64,000 bases of DNA, from assembly GCA_963971405.1 (NCBI GenBank), contig OZ020492.1:310001-374000 (forward strand), written 5' to 3'. The notes under the pieces were generated by a model that had not been told where the DNA came from, searched no databases, and saw only the letters and a list, made by a program, of their open reading frames with translations. Source of the DNA: Psococerastis gibbosa (taxonomy: Eukaryota > Arthropoda > Insecta > Psocodea > Psocidae). Position 1 is the stretch's first letter; each line of letters starts with the position of its first letter. A program made the position numbers and the translations under genes. Of this stretch, positions 54,250 to 63,453 are shown one piece after another.

Positions 54250-54420
54250 GTACGGGGTACGCGCTCTTTTGTATAAAGTCAATTTTCACAGGAAATATAG
54301 ATCGTAGAGCCTTAAAAAATAGCATCAAAACAAGACTTTATAGTCTTATTGTTCGCCTTTTGTTTGCAATAAAGTCGTTTTTTTCATTTCATATTTCATT
54401 TCATTTCATTTCATTAAATT
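54250..54420 (+). pseudogene. LINE 3' end with (TTTCA)n tail
   Basis: A frame reading RRALKNSIKTRLYSLIVR resembles the last residues of CR1-like LINE polyproteins. GCAATAAAGTCG and an ATTTCATTTCATTTC tail follow. Confidence 0.5.
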
Positions 54421-54686
54421 AGCACCAATGCTCCTTTACATTTCAATGCATGACGTGTGGCCGTCACTAACACCAATTGGTCACAGTATTTGAACTAATT
54501 TCTCGGGACGACCACACCAATCCCTTTTTAATAGAAAATCAAATTCAATAATTGTGGCTGAAATGTGTTATAAAGAGGTTCATACCATACCTGTATGTCA
54601 AAATACTCACAAATGTTTCTCCCACTTGTTCTGCTATTTTCGACAACTATACCGTTGATGTTTCATAAGATATTTCATATTTACAC

Positions 54687-55071
54687 TTAAGAGTGTACAG
54701 CCCGTACGAAATTGGCAGCCTGAAAATTAATACTTTTTTTTTTTTTAAATTAACTAAGCATGTTATTAAAGATTTGGCTGATTAAAGTTGTAGAAGACTG
54801 GTTCATGCATCAAATAATAAGATATTTTTAATTTTCGAAATTGTGGTTTTTTCATAAACATATTTTATAAACAATAACTTTTCACGTATAATATCGGTTT
54901 TATAAAAAAACTACTATTTCGAAAACTGAAAATACCTTATTATATGACGCATGAAGTAGTAAATACAACGTTAATGAGCCAAATCTTTAATAACATGCTC
55001 AGTTAATTTAAAAATAAAATAAAAAGTGTTTAATTTTGGGCGCCAATTTTCTACGGGCTGTACATTCTTAA
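54687..55071. mobile_element. TTAA-flanked palindromic MITE, copy 3 (best ends)
   Basis: TTAA at 54687-54690 and 55068-55071 bracket GAGTGTACAGCCCGTACGAA on the left and CTACGGGCTGTACATTC on the right. Internal arms around GGTTCATGCATC and GACGCATGAAGTAG also pair. Confidence 0.85.
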
Positions 55072-55780
55072 AAGTCTTTTCCCCCTCCGATCGTCTTTTA
55101 AATAAATCAAGTATATAATAAATTGCTTAGTTTAATTAATAAGTTAAAATTTTTGGGAGCCAAATTTGAACGTATAAAACAATTATAAAATTTCATTAGA
55201 ATTCAAAATGAAAATTGCACTGACGAAATTTTTTGAAACTGATCAAAAGAGTCATGGTGAAATCAGGTGTGATATAAATACAGTTGACAGAGTATTCGAG
55301 ATAGCAATTTACACGAACCAGTATACGTAAGTAGTGATAGAAAATTTCACCAGTCCAGCTATTGTAACGGTATTAACGCCGTATTGGATGAAAGGACTAT
55401 TCACCACTTGCTCTGCATGTCACTCACGAACTCTCTACTAATACACACCTAAACATTTCCGACTCCTAATCAGCCATATTAAAGCTTTATGAACTCTTAA
55501 TAGATTACAGATGGAAAATGGTGTGAGTGATTTACACGCGGCCCGCAGCATCCAACAGCGTCTTCTTAGTTTCAAGATCTTTTCGGATCGTAGTGCTTGC
55601 TGTTTAATTTGTTGAATGAGGCAAGCGAATAATTTTTTAAGAAAGTTTCTTGGTGAGTGACATCACCTGATACATGAGAGTAGTGTATATAAGGGAGGAA
55701 ATCCCTCCCCCCCCCCCCCGAATTGGGAAAATTGAAGACGAAATTGATTAATGTGAGTAATGTTGTAATTGTGCATACCG
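55072..55780. other. Gene-free stretch
   Basis: No exon is visible. ATTCAAAATGAAAATTGCAC and the following GAAATC.GGTGTGATATAAAT block (55200-55325) repeats 53523-53645 at moderate identity, so it is another dispersed repeat. Confidence 0.45.
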
Positions 55781-55784
55781 TGAG

Positions 55785-55915
55785 GGGTGGACTAAGCGGT
55801 TTGCTTGGTAGAATTCAAGATGGTCTCGAGTCTTAGCCTCGAGCCAAAGTAAGTAGATAGCCAGAGGCGATTCGGTCTTGGCCCCTTTCAAAAATATTTT
55901 ATATTTACGCCACTG
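55785..55915 (+). repeat. Dispersed repeat D copy
   Basis: GCGGTTTGCTTGGTAGAATT, AAGTAGATAGCCAGAGGCGA then TTCGGTC and a TTTACGCCACTGAT end. Confidence 0.6.
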
Positions 55916-56149
55916 ATACCTACTACCCCTAAATGTTAAGAGTTCACTCCAGAAAAGCTACCTGTTCATTGCACCTGTAGGACCGCGAACTAAATAGGGA
56001 GTGAAGAATTGTGACTGGAACGTTCTACATGATGTCAGGAGGCAACAAAGTGACGAAAAGAAGCGAAACTGCAATGTTTGTTGAGAGACTTTTTATTGGG
56101 TATCACGTGATTTATTCATTTGAAATAACCAATACTAGATGCCCTGTAT

Positions 56150-56360
56150 AGGTGTCTTGACTATTGACGTAAGTCCACTGAACCTTTCCCAATGCCAAGG
56201 ACCCCATGGATTTTCGGGATTTATTGGTATTGTTTCCGCATGAGTTTTTGGCCATTGGCAAACCGGTAGATATAGTTGATTTCAGCCGGCACCAGCTGCG
56301 AACGATAATGGTGATGCAGAGACAAGATGACCATTGACACAATGTAACAGGCGTAAGTAT
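56150..56360 (+). repeat. Dispersed repeat F, long copy
   Basis: CCAATGCCAAGGACCCCATG, TTTCCGCATGAGTTTTTGGC, GCGAACGATAATGGTGATGC and TGTAACAGGCG in the family order. Confidence 0.65.
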
Positions 56361-57000
56361 GAGTTCAGCAAGTATAGTTCCGATGATTTTTACAACTACA
56401 AGGTTTTTCCTACACCGCGGATCTTCTATTATTAGATATTGTAACAGCGCAGGGGGCGTGCGAGGAGGTGGCACCTTCCTAATGCACAGTAGTCAGTACC
56501 TACTGTTTTTTTTTCGATGTCTGAATAGTGACTCGTATATACCAAAGTTTAAAGTCAAAATTTAAAACTAATCTTCATTGCGGTTAACCAACAGCCGTCA
56601 GCAGATATCAAGCCCATGCTTAGACTATGAGTAGAGACCCAGCAGAATGCCAATACGAGGCGGGTCAGAGAATCATTCAGCTAGCAGTGGCCCCAACTTT
56701 GTTTTCGCCCCTCCCCCAGTTCAGCCCCGCTCAAAAAGAATGTAGGCCTAGTTTTTAAGTTATTCTTCCGTTTTTGTACCGCTTATGAGAGTGTCATGAT
56801 CGAGAAGTGGCATGACTTAGTGTTTGATCAGATAAAGAACCATTCCCAGTGTCATAAAGTGGAACCCACAGATACTGCAGTCCCTAGCCTTGCTTTATCC
56901 CATCCCAAAGCACGACTTAAACTGCAGTATTCGTCGGATATAAATAAATTTTGTTTTTTTCGAAACATGGCGGAAAAATGTCAAATTGTAAAATCATCAT
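56361..57000. other. Gene-free stretch
   Basis: I see no supported exon. The 77-codon frame at 56796-57029 ends in a Ser run made by a CTT microsatellite. Confidence 0.4.
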
Positions 57001-57080
57001 CTTCTTCTTCGACCGTCGTCTACTTCTAATTCTTCTTCCTCTTCGTCTTCTTCGTCTTCTTCTTCTTCTTCTTCTTCTTC
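57000..57080. repeat. (CTT)n microsatellite
   Basis: About 75 bp of CTT/CTC repeats, interrupted, abut the LINE remnant. Confidence 0.85.
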
Positions 57081-57084
57081 TGGC

Positions 57085-57470
57085 TCTACAGCCCTTGCCG
57101 AGCTTTGGCCTTCTCAACAGCACACCTCCAGTCATCTCGGTTTTGTACAACGTTCCACCATCTACGGACTCCCAACTAGCGACGGTCAGTTTCCAGCTCA
57201 TCCTTCCAGCGTTTTCGAGGACGTCCCTCCAGTCGTCTTCCTGTCATGCTTGCTGTGTACATCTTTTTCGGCATGCGGTCGTCTGACATTCTTTGCGCTT
57301 TTATGAACCGGGCCATGTCTTCTCCGTTGAGTATTGCGTCTATTTTGGCGTTGTCTCTAATACGTCACCCTCCATCTTCGCATAGGGGGTCCATATATCC
57401 CCCTTATTATCTTTCTTTCAAATACTCGCAGTTTGTTTGGGCCATTGACAGTTAAACTCCAGTTTTCCTA
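57085..57470 (-). pseudogene. LINE ORF2 C-terminal remnant
   Basis: On the minus strand pieces read [52 protein letters not shown] and WWNVVQNRDDWRCAVEKAKA. These are the ordered C-terminal motifs of an RTE/Jockey-like LINE polyprotein. At least one in-frame stop and probably a frame change interrupt it. Confidence 0.8.
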
Positions 57471-57689
57471 GTCGTGTGTTGCTATAGGATTGTAAAATAA
57501 TACGATTTCCAAAGAGTAAACCCGTACATGCTCTCCCATTTATCAATCTTAGTATAGATACTGAGATAGAAAATATGAGTAGTTTCAGGGTAAAAAAAAT
57601 TTCTTAGTATTAAATTTCATTTGCCTCGACTTTCCCTATCTAAAAACACTGAATTGATCTATATGACGATTCCGTAGTCTAAAACGGGC

Positions 57690-58405
57690 AGACAAAATTT
57701 TGTATTACAACATAATTTCTTCAGAAACGTTTTTTAATTTCAAAACCAAAGCTTTACTGGGGAAAGCAACCTGCTCGGTGTTGTTACTCTATTTAACACC
57801 AAAAACATACCTGACGTTACAAAGCATCGATGGAACGGTTCCACAGACAAATGTTTTTTTTTTAGTCATACGTGGAGCTGAAGAGGGCATGCCAGGATCA
57901 AGGGGAGTGGAGGCATCGATACCACATGTTGCTGCCAACCAGCCAGCCGGCTGTAACTTGAAGAAGAAGAAGTCATTTTTGATGAAATGGCATGGAGGCT
58001 ATTTTATTTATTTATTTTTCCCACAGACCCTAACTATCGATGAGTAGGTGACCTATTGCACTTCATTTACATTAACAACGCCTATAATGTATTTTTATAA
58101 CGAATTTTTCAAAAATCGCCGTGAAAGAAAAATATTTAGTCGTTTTTTTTTTTAGTTTTTGGAGGGGAAAATCACCAAAATTGAGTTAACACAAAATGAA
58201 AAGAGAATTAAAAGTTTTTTGTAAACCTAAATGCGAAATTTCATCAAAATCCACTGAGTAGTTTTCCCACAATTAGACGAACAGCCTTAAAAAACCATTT
58301 TTTTTTATTGCCTAGGATCTCAAAACCTGTTAATCCACTAACATCTCAAAAACGAACATTTCGGCCTTCACAAAGCTTTCCTCATACTAAGTATAAACAG
58401 GAAAG
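57690..58405 (-). mobile_element. Helitron-like family E, diverged copy
   Basis: AGCATCGATGGAACGGTTCC, TTCATCAAAATCCACTGAGT and CACAAAGCTTTCCTCATACT match family E in reverse. Internal pieces such as GGCATGCCAGGATCAAGGGG (57886) are foreign. Confidence 0.6.
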
Positions 58406-58559
58406 GAAAAAAAATGAACCGTCAAAATAATGGACTTAGGTAGCACAATGTTGAAACTATCTACCATCAATGGACATGGCCTCACTCACTGTGACGTCAC
58501 AATGACTGTTCCCGTTATAAGAAAATTTTGCGTGCTTTAAATTCACAAATATTGTAATC

Positions 58560-59060
58560 CATATTAACGTAAAAAAACCCACTAGGTGGCGTCTCCCTTG
58601 ACAGTTTGGTTTAGTTGGGCGTAAAAAACATAAAAATGCTAAATTTTCATGAAAAATGGCTAAAAAACCATTTTCCTGAGGATCTTTTTTATCGATGCTT
58701 TCTAACTTCCGGTATGTTTAAGGTGCTAAATGGAGTGAGGAACCAAATATGTTTGCTTTTCCAAGCTAGGTTTCGTTTTTGTAAAAACAATGAATAATCC
58801 ATGCCCCAATTGTATACACTGCCACTATATTATTACTATGTGTAGCATTACCTAGGTATATTGGTGTGCTCTTTCTAGACTATCTCATCGTCCATCGATT
58901 AATTCAGAAAATCGAGGCAGCTGAAATTGAACCCTAAGTGAATTATTTAGCATGGAACTACAGTACCTACCCGTAATTAGCTATTACGGTACCTGAATTA
59001 TTTATAAATGTTAAAGCATGTATACGGGTTCTCTCGTACCGATTGATTATTTTTTTGGTG
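58560..59060 (+). mobile_element. Helitron-like family E, 3' part, diverged
   Basis: CTAAATTTTCATGAAAAATG, TTTATCGATGCTTTCTAACT then TCCGG and a terminal AAAGCATGTATACGGGTTCT align with the 3' half of family E. Confidence 0.55.
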
Positions 59061-59700
59061 ATATTGAATGGGGTTTATAACATATTTCTGCCACTACTTC
59101 TTTCAATTTTTACAGAAATACTCGTTTCAAGACAAGTGACCTGTAAGTGTTATAGGAAAGTTGATTCAGGCAGATTCGATGAATTATAGTGAACTTTATT
59201 GGGGAATGAGGCCACCATATGGTTAACTGTATAAAGAACTTTATCGGACGCATTGCAGAATCCGCCCTAAGTGAATTAATAATATAATAATATAATAATT
59301 TTAAAGCATCACATGTTATATTAATTGGTGGTAGGCGGACCCCAAAGAATTAACCCGTGTTGGGGCCCCGTATTAATTTAAAACAGTTTAGAATTTAGTC
59401 CCACCGGGCTTGACGCGCCAGCCGAAGTCAAGTAAGTAAGTCAAGTTAGAATTTAGAACTATATGATACATTTAAAAAATGTATGTAAACATTTAAAAAG
59501 AAAAAGAAGGGAGAAAAAACACAATAAACATGAGAATGTAAGAAAAAGAAAAACCGCAATAAAGAACGATATAGGTGAATGTTGCCACTTTCCGAAGTGA
59601 GTTATAGGCCTAGAGAGGTTAAAGCTTGCGGATTTTGCTATAAAAATTGAGTTACTTTGTTTATGAAATGGCACATTACCTGGATTCCTTTTATTTCTTC
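59061..59700. other. Gene-free stretch before the candidate exon
   Basis: No other exon of the downstream candidate gene was recognised here. A LINE-like GACCCCAAAG/GGGGCCCC tail lies near 59338-59371. Confidence 0.4.
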
Positions 59701-59706
59701 CTGCAG

Positions 59707-59826
59707 ACAATTGTAAATTGTGATCAATTGCTAAATATGTTGAAAAAGAGCTGTATGGTGCTTAGGGATCTGAAGGTTGCGGCCGGTTGCGAGTCTTGTT
59801 TCACGCTGATGTACATATTCAATTTG
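59707..59826 (+). CDS. Candidate internal exon, possibly a chemoreceptor
   Basis: A strong acceptor (TTTATTTCTTCCTGCAG) and a donor (TTTG|GTAAGG) bracket exactly 40 codons in phase 0. The product begins TIVNCDQLLNMLKKSCMVLR and continues DLKVAAGCESCFTLMYIFNL. Its Leu-rich start, Cys, and hydrophobic end with a possible half transmembrane segment resemble the intracellular loop to late-TM region of arthropod gustatory receptors, where phase-0 introns are common. The similarity is by eye only, and no partner exon was found nearby. The alternative is a chance open frame. Confidence 0.4.
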
Positions 59827-59829
59827 GTA

Positions 59830-60100
59830 AGGCGGCAATTCCACCGGCGACTTAACTTCATTTGTGATTTTTTGTTTGTTTCATTTTAAGGAGGCCATTA
59901 TGTAGTTACTACACTTATCTATTATAAATTAAGTTATAATTTGGTAGAGACTTATTAATGATGTCTGCTACCATATTATAACTTAATTTATATAGATAAG
60001 ACTAATAAGTTAAGTATCTACATAATAGTCTCCTTAAAACAAAACAAGCGAAAAATCTCAAATCACAAATGAAGTTAAATCGCCGGTGGAATTGCCGCCT
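59830..60100. mobile_element. Palindromic MITE, 271 bp
   Basis: AGGCGGCAATTCCACCGGCG at the left pairs with CGCCGGTGGAATTGCCGCCT at the right. Pairing continues through CTTAACTTCATTTGTGATTT and TAAATTAAGTTATAATTTGG, so arms of about 120 bp meet near a small central loop. It begins four bases after the end of the candidate exon. Confidence 0.9.
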
Positions 60101-60705
60101 AAGTTCGTCAAGAACCGTTTTTGTCTGTATAAGTCTCAGTTAATTTTTAGTTCGTGTTAGAGAGTGTGGGAAGGGCACCTGTGTGGTTTGCTTCTAACAA
60201 CTTTCAGAGCACTACGTGATGCTACTTACTTAATACTGGTATAGGTACGTTATATACGTACAGCGTACGTATAGAAGTGATAGAGCATAAGCCCAAGAAG
60301 TCTGTTTACATTCTGGACCCTTCAGAAAATATTTATTATAAGCAACACTAACACCTCGTTTGCCAGACACACTTACTTAAAAACCGTATAAATAAGAAAG
60401 TAAATTTATGATTACCCAAAAAATTCGGTTTCACGCTTTGACACGGTCTCCTATAAATATTATTGAAATAAAATTCTGGCAAGGAAACTGTGAGAGAATT
60501 TCATGAGTAATAAAAGTCAAAAAACTCCAGCCCAGTCTTTCAACGAAGGCACATTTCCATCTGAACGCTATCCAAAAGGAATTTTTTGTCATATTTTTTT
60601 TATATTTTTTATGAAGTGTCGACGGGTGGTATCTCGATTCTTATTGGTCATTCAGTGAAATATTGGGCACAAGCCGCAAATTTGTAGTTTCAACCATCAG
60701 ACGTC
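60101..60705. other. Gene-free stretch
   Basis: I see nothing that can be supported as an exon or repeat. Confidence 0.4.
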
Positions 60706-60710
60706 ATTTG

Positions 60711-60865
60711 CAAGACCGTAGCCAGAAATTTTTCCGATGGGGGGTCCATCTGACGTCACCGGAGGTGAGGTAACTTCAATATATTTAAAACTCCATTCTA
60801 TGTAGTGTACGCTGAAAATATTTCGGGGGGGGGGGGGGGGTCCAGGGGGTCCAAACCCCCCTCTG
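60711..60865. mobile_element. G-run hAT-type MITE, 155 bp, perfect 8-bp target duplication
   Basis: GTCATTTG is duplicated at 60703-60710 and 60866-60873. The left end is CAAGACCGTAGCCAGAAATT; the right ends CCCCCCTCTG. A G18 run lies at 60823-60840. Confidence 0.85.
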
Positions 60866-61035
60866 GTCATTTGCTTACTGTGGTTCAGAAGACTGACGGT
60901 CGGTGCTTCCCGCTACGGAAGTAGATATCTACTTATTGGCTATGCAGGACGAATTAATGGAAGAATTCTATTTTCATAGTCTTCTTAACAGTCATGAGGA
61001 AAACTGGTTTCTACTAGTATATCATATAGTAATAT

Positions 61036-61209
61036 CAATAGCGAAACCACGGTGGAGGGAGTCAGGGGGGTCATGAACCCCCTAAATAAGTAAATTCATA
61101 AGATAGTTAACAAAAAAAATTAATTGAATAAAACTCAACTTTTCAAAAACAGATTACCTTTTAACCTTGTGACCCCCCTACATTTTTCCTTCCGCTGGAC
61201 CCGCCCTTG
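61036..61209. mobile_element. G-run hAT-type MITE, 174 bp, perfect 8-bp target duplication
   Basis: AGTAATAT is duplicated at 61028-61035 and 61210-61217. The ends CAATAGCGAAACCAC and GCTGGACCCGCCCTTG are imperfect inverted repeats. Confidence 0.88.
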
Positions 61210-61394
61210 AGTAATATCCTAACCCTGAAGACAGTACCGAGACTTTTTTAATTCCTTTAATTTACTATTAAATTTAATTTAATTATGGAAAATAGTGTAC
61301 ATGGGCCAGTGTCGCAAACATTTCCCGAAATGGAAAACATAAGACTAAATTAACTAATGTAATGGATAATTTGCAAGATCTAATAGATATGGTT

Positions 61395-61480
61395 ATTAGT
61401 GCGCGGTATGCGGTTTGGTTGGTAGAATTCAACGCCAGCACCTCGGGCCTCTGCCCGCATCAAGAGGTTGATGGCTACAA
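61395..61480 (+). repeat. Dispersed repeat D copy
   Basis: GCGGTTTGGTTGGTAGAATT, CATCAAGAGGTTGATGGCTA, preceded by GATCTAATAGATAT. Confidence 0.6.
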
Positions 61481-61885
61481 ATAAAGAAAAGAAAGAACAT
61501 TGTCTTTATTTTCCATATAGGAATGAACGAAATACAAACACTACTATACTAGGAGGTACATACTGCTGCAGCTATAGGTCTGTGTTAATATACAGTGTTA
61601 TGTGTAATGCGTATTGTATATCCATAGTTAACCTGTATCTACCATGTACGTACAGCCACATTCCTTGTTTGTTTATTAATTATTGTTTTTGTTTAAAAAA
61701 TGTGCATATTTTATTCAATCACATGCGACAACGAGTCAAGGTGAAGGAAACGCCGATAAATTAAATGAATCTCGGAAATTGACGTAATAACAGATGGGAT
61801 ACATTACAACGTAATTTGCTTTTCATTACAATAAGAAGAAAAAAAACAGGATGTGTCGTTAAGTGGTACGGGAACTCTTATCTGT
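61481..61885. other. Gene-free stretch
   Basis: The 98-codon frame at 61468-61764 has no start context, splice site or family that I can support. Confidence 0.4.
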
Positions 61886-61889
61886 ACTG

Positions 61890-62040
61890 TTTCATTGCGT
61901 CAATGGTAAGCTTGTCTCAGCTTGTCCATTATCACTTGTGGCCGGTGTTGGTTGACATCGAGAAACTTACAAGTTTGGCAATACATGGACCTAGGTCCGT
62001 AAAAAGTCCTTCAGAAAAGTGTAGAAAATGCTGAGGCTCG
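61890..62040 (-). repeat. Dispersed repeat F copy
   Basis: TGTCCATTATCACTTGTGGC, CGGTGTTGGTTGACATCGAG and AAGTTTGGCAATACATGGAC match repeat F in reverse. Confidence 0.6.
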
Positions 62041-62503
62041 ACACCCCTCTGAAGGTTTAAACCTGGGGACTTCCAGCCGTTTCTCACTCTTAAACGCTAC
62101 TTTGGATGTTATAGTCAGCAACATTCCTTGGAGACGTGATTCGCTGTGGCAGCTTTCGAATGGCCACAGAACACGACAGCCCGATTACGGCCATTTGGGG
62201 TTATTATAATACCGGGGTTTACTCAATTGTATTAACAATTGAGTGCAAAATGCGCGCGAAACTGAAATTGATAAATTTATATTTTTGATGACTTTTCAAT
62301 TTTTTTCTCCCATAGATGTAGACACATTAATTAAAATTCACATAGCATTTTAGTGATCATTGGTATTTTCATCAATTATTAAACAATGCAACCATTCTCA
62401 TACGTATTCTAATAATTTATTAATTTAAATTTCCCGCGCATATTTTATCACCGTCACGTGACACCTTACTACTGCGGTATTAAAAACTAAACTCCGGTAC
62501 TGT

Positions 62504-62690
62504 AGGACATATAGAGTACAGACTCCCACACTTGCTACATTTTCTGGCCATGCTTCGGAGGGCATGTAAAGCAGGCGGTCCCGGGTCTTCCTAGTTCCGT
62601 GCAAGACAGGACTTTATAGCCCTAACTCCGCTAGGTTGGCGTAGTAACAGAACAAAATATCAATATTTATTTATTTATTTATTACAATAA
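62504..62690 (+). repeat. SINE family A with deleted head
   Basis: The head is shortened between box A and box B (ATAGAGTACAGACTCCCACA), but the body GCTTCGGAGGGCATGTAAAG to CTAACTCCGCTAGGTTGGC and the TATTTATTTATTTATT tail are intact. Confidence 0.85.
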
Positions 62691-62699
62691 TTCCAAATC

Positions 62700-62935
62700 G
62701 CCGCGATCGGTCTGAAGAGAGAGCCACCTCCACAAAATTGGTATCGCTGATTCTTCCGAATGTCTCCTCTGCTTCCAAGGGGAAAGAAATGCCAATCAGC
62801 TATTCGGCTGCATTAGCATTGAGATAGGAAACCTAACTGCGAGATTGGAGGGAATAACTCAGCTCTACTATGCGGCACGGCGTCAAATGGCCTACCAGCC
62901 AAAGACGGGCGTTGGCTGAAGAAGAAGAATAATAA
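62700..62935 (+). pseudogene. LINE 3'-end remnant, open
   Basis: The frame from about 62728 reads HLHKIGIADSSECLLCFQGE then LFGCISIEIGN, which matches the last conserved block of RNase H-bearing LINE polyproteins (RIG..DSP.C..C...E....L..C). It is open to the TGA after PKTGVG at 62919. The GAAGAAGAAG tail at the 3' end matches 24500-24520 in position. Confidence 0.7.
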
Positions 62936-63065
62936 TTATACTAATTGTTTTGCTACTGAAAACGGAAAAAACAGGATACATTTTATTTAAGCCTATTCTT
63001 GTTGTTCTTTATAATATATTTGGTGCATTGGTATTGGTATACTAAAGATATGAATCGAAACATTT

Positions 63066-63453
63066 TAGGTGCCCATTCCATTGACCGGCTAGGGCTATTT
63101 CCAAAAACGGTGACGTGGTAGCAGACATTCAAGACTTAGGTGGCGTTTCCACCGACCTCGCATTGCAGAATTGACGGAAATGTTTATTTTCCTCTATGCT
63201 ATAGTTAAAATTGATCAATGATCATACAGTAAAATCACAAACAAACAAATAAAATTAAAAAATTGGCGTCATGGGATATGTTAAGTACAAACATTTTAAT
63301 AGATTTCTATAAAAAGAAAAATTCTAATTTCCGTCAATGTCATTTGCATTCTGCAATGCGAGGTCGATGGAAACGTTACCTAAGTCTTGAATGTCTGCTA
63401 CCACGTCACCGTTGTCGGAAATAGCCCTAGCCGGTCAATGGAATGGGCGCCTT
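63066..63453. mobile_element. Foldback MITE, about 390 bp
   Basis: GGTGCCCATTCCATTGACCG then GCTAGGGCTATTTCC at the left pairs with the mirrored CCTAGCCGGTCAATGGAATG at the right. GCAGACATTCAAGACTTAGG pairs with CTAAGTCTTGAATGTCTGC. GACCTCGCATTGCAGAAT pairs with ATTCTGCAATGCGAGGTC. Arms are about 115 bp each with an AT-rich 155-bp centre. Confidence 0.9.

Noticed and set aside
56917-57286. Arg-rich and Leu-rich frames
   Set aside because: They come from the CTT microsatellite and the adjacent LINE remnant.
59647-59889. 80-codon frame as one continuous protein
   Set aside because: Its last 20 codons lie inside the palindromic MITE; only the 40 codons between the splice sites are considered.
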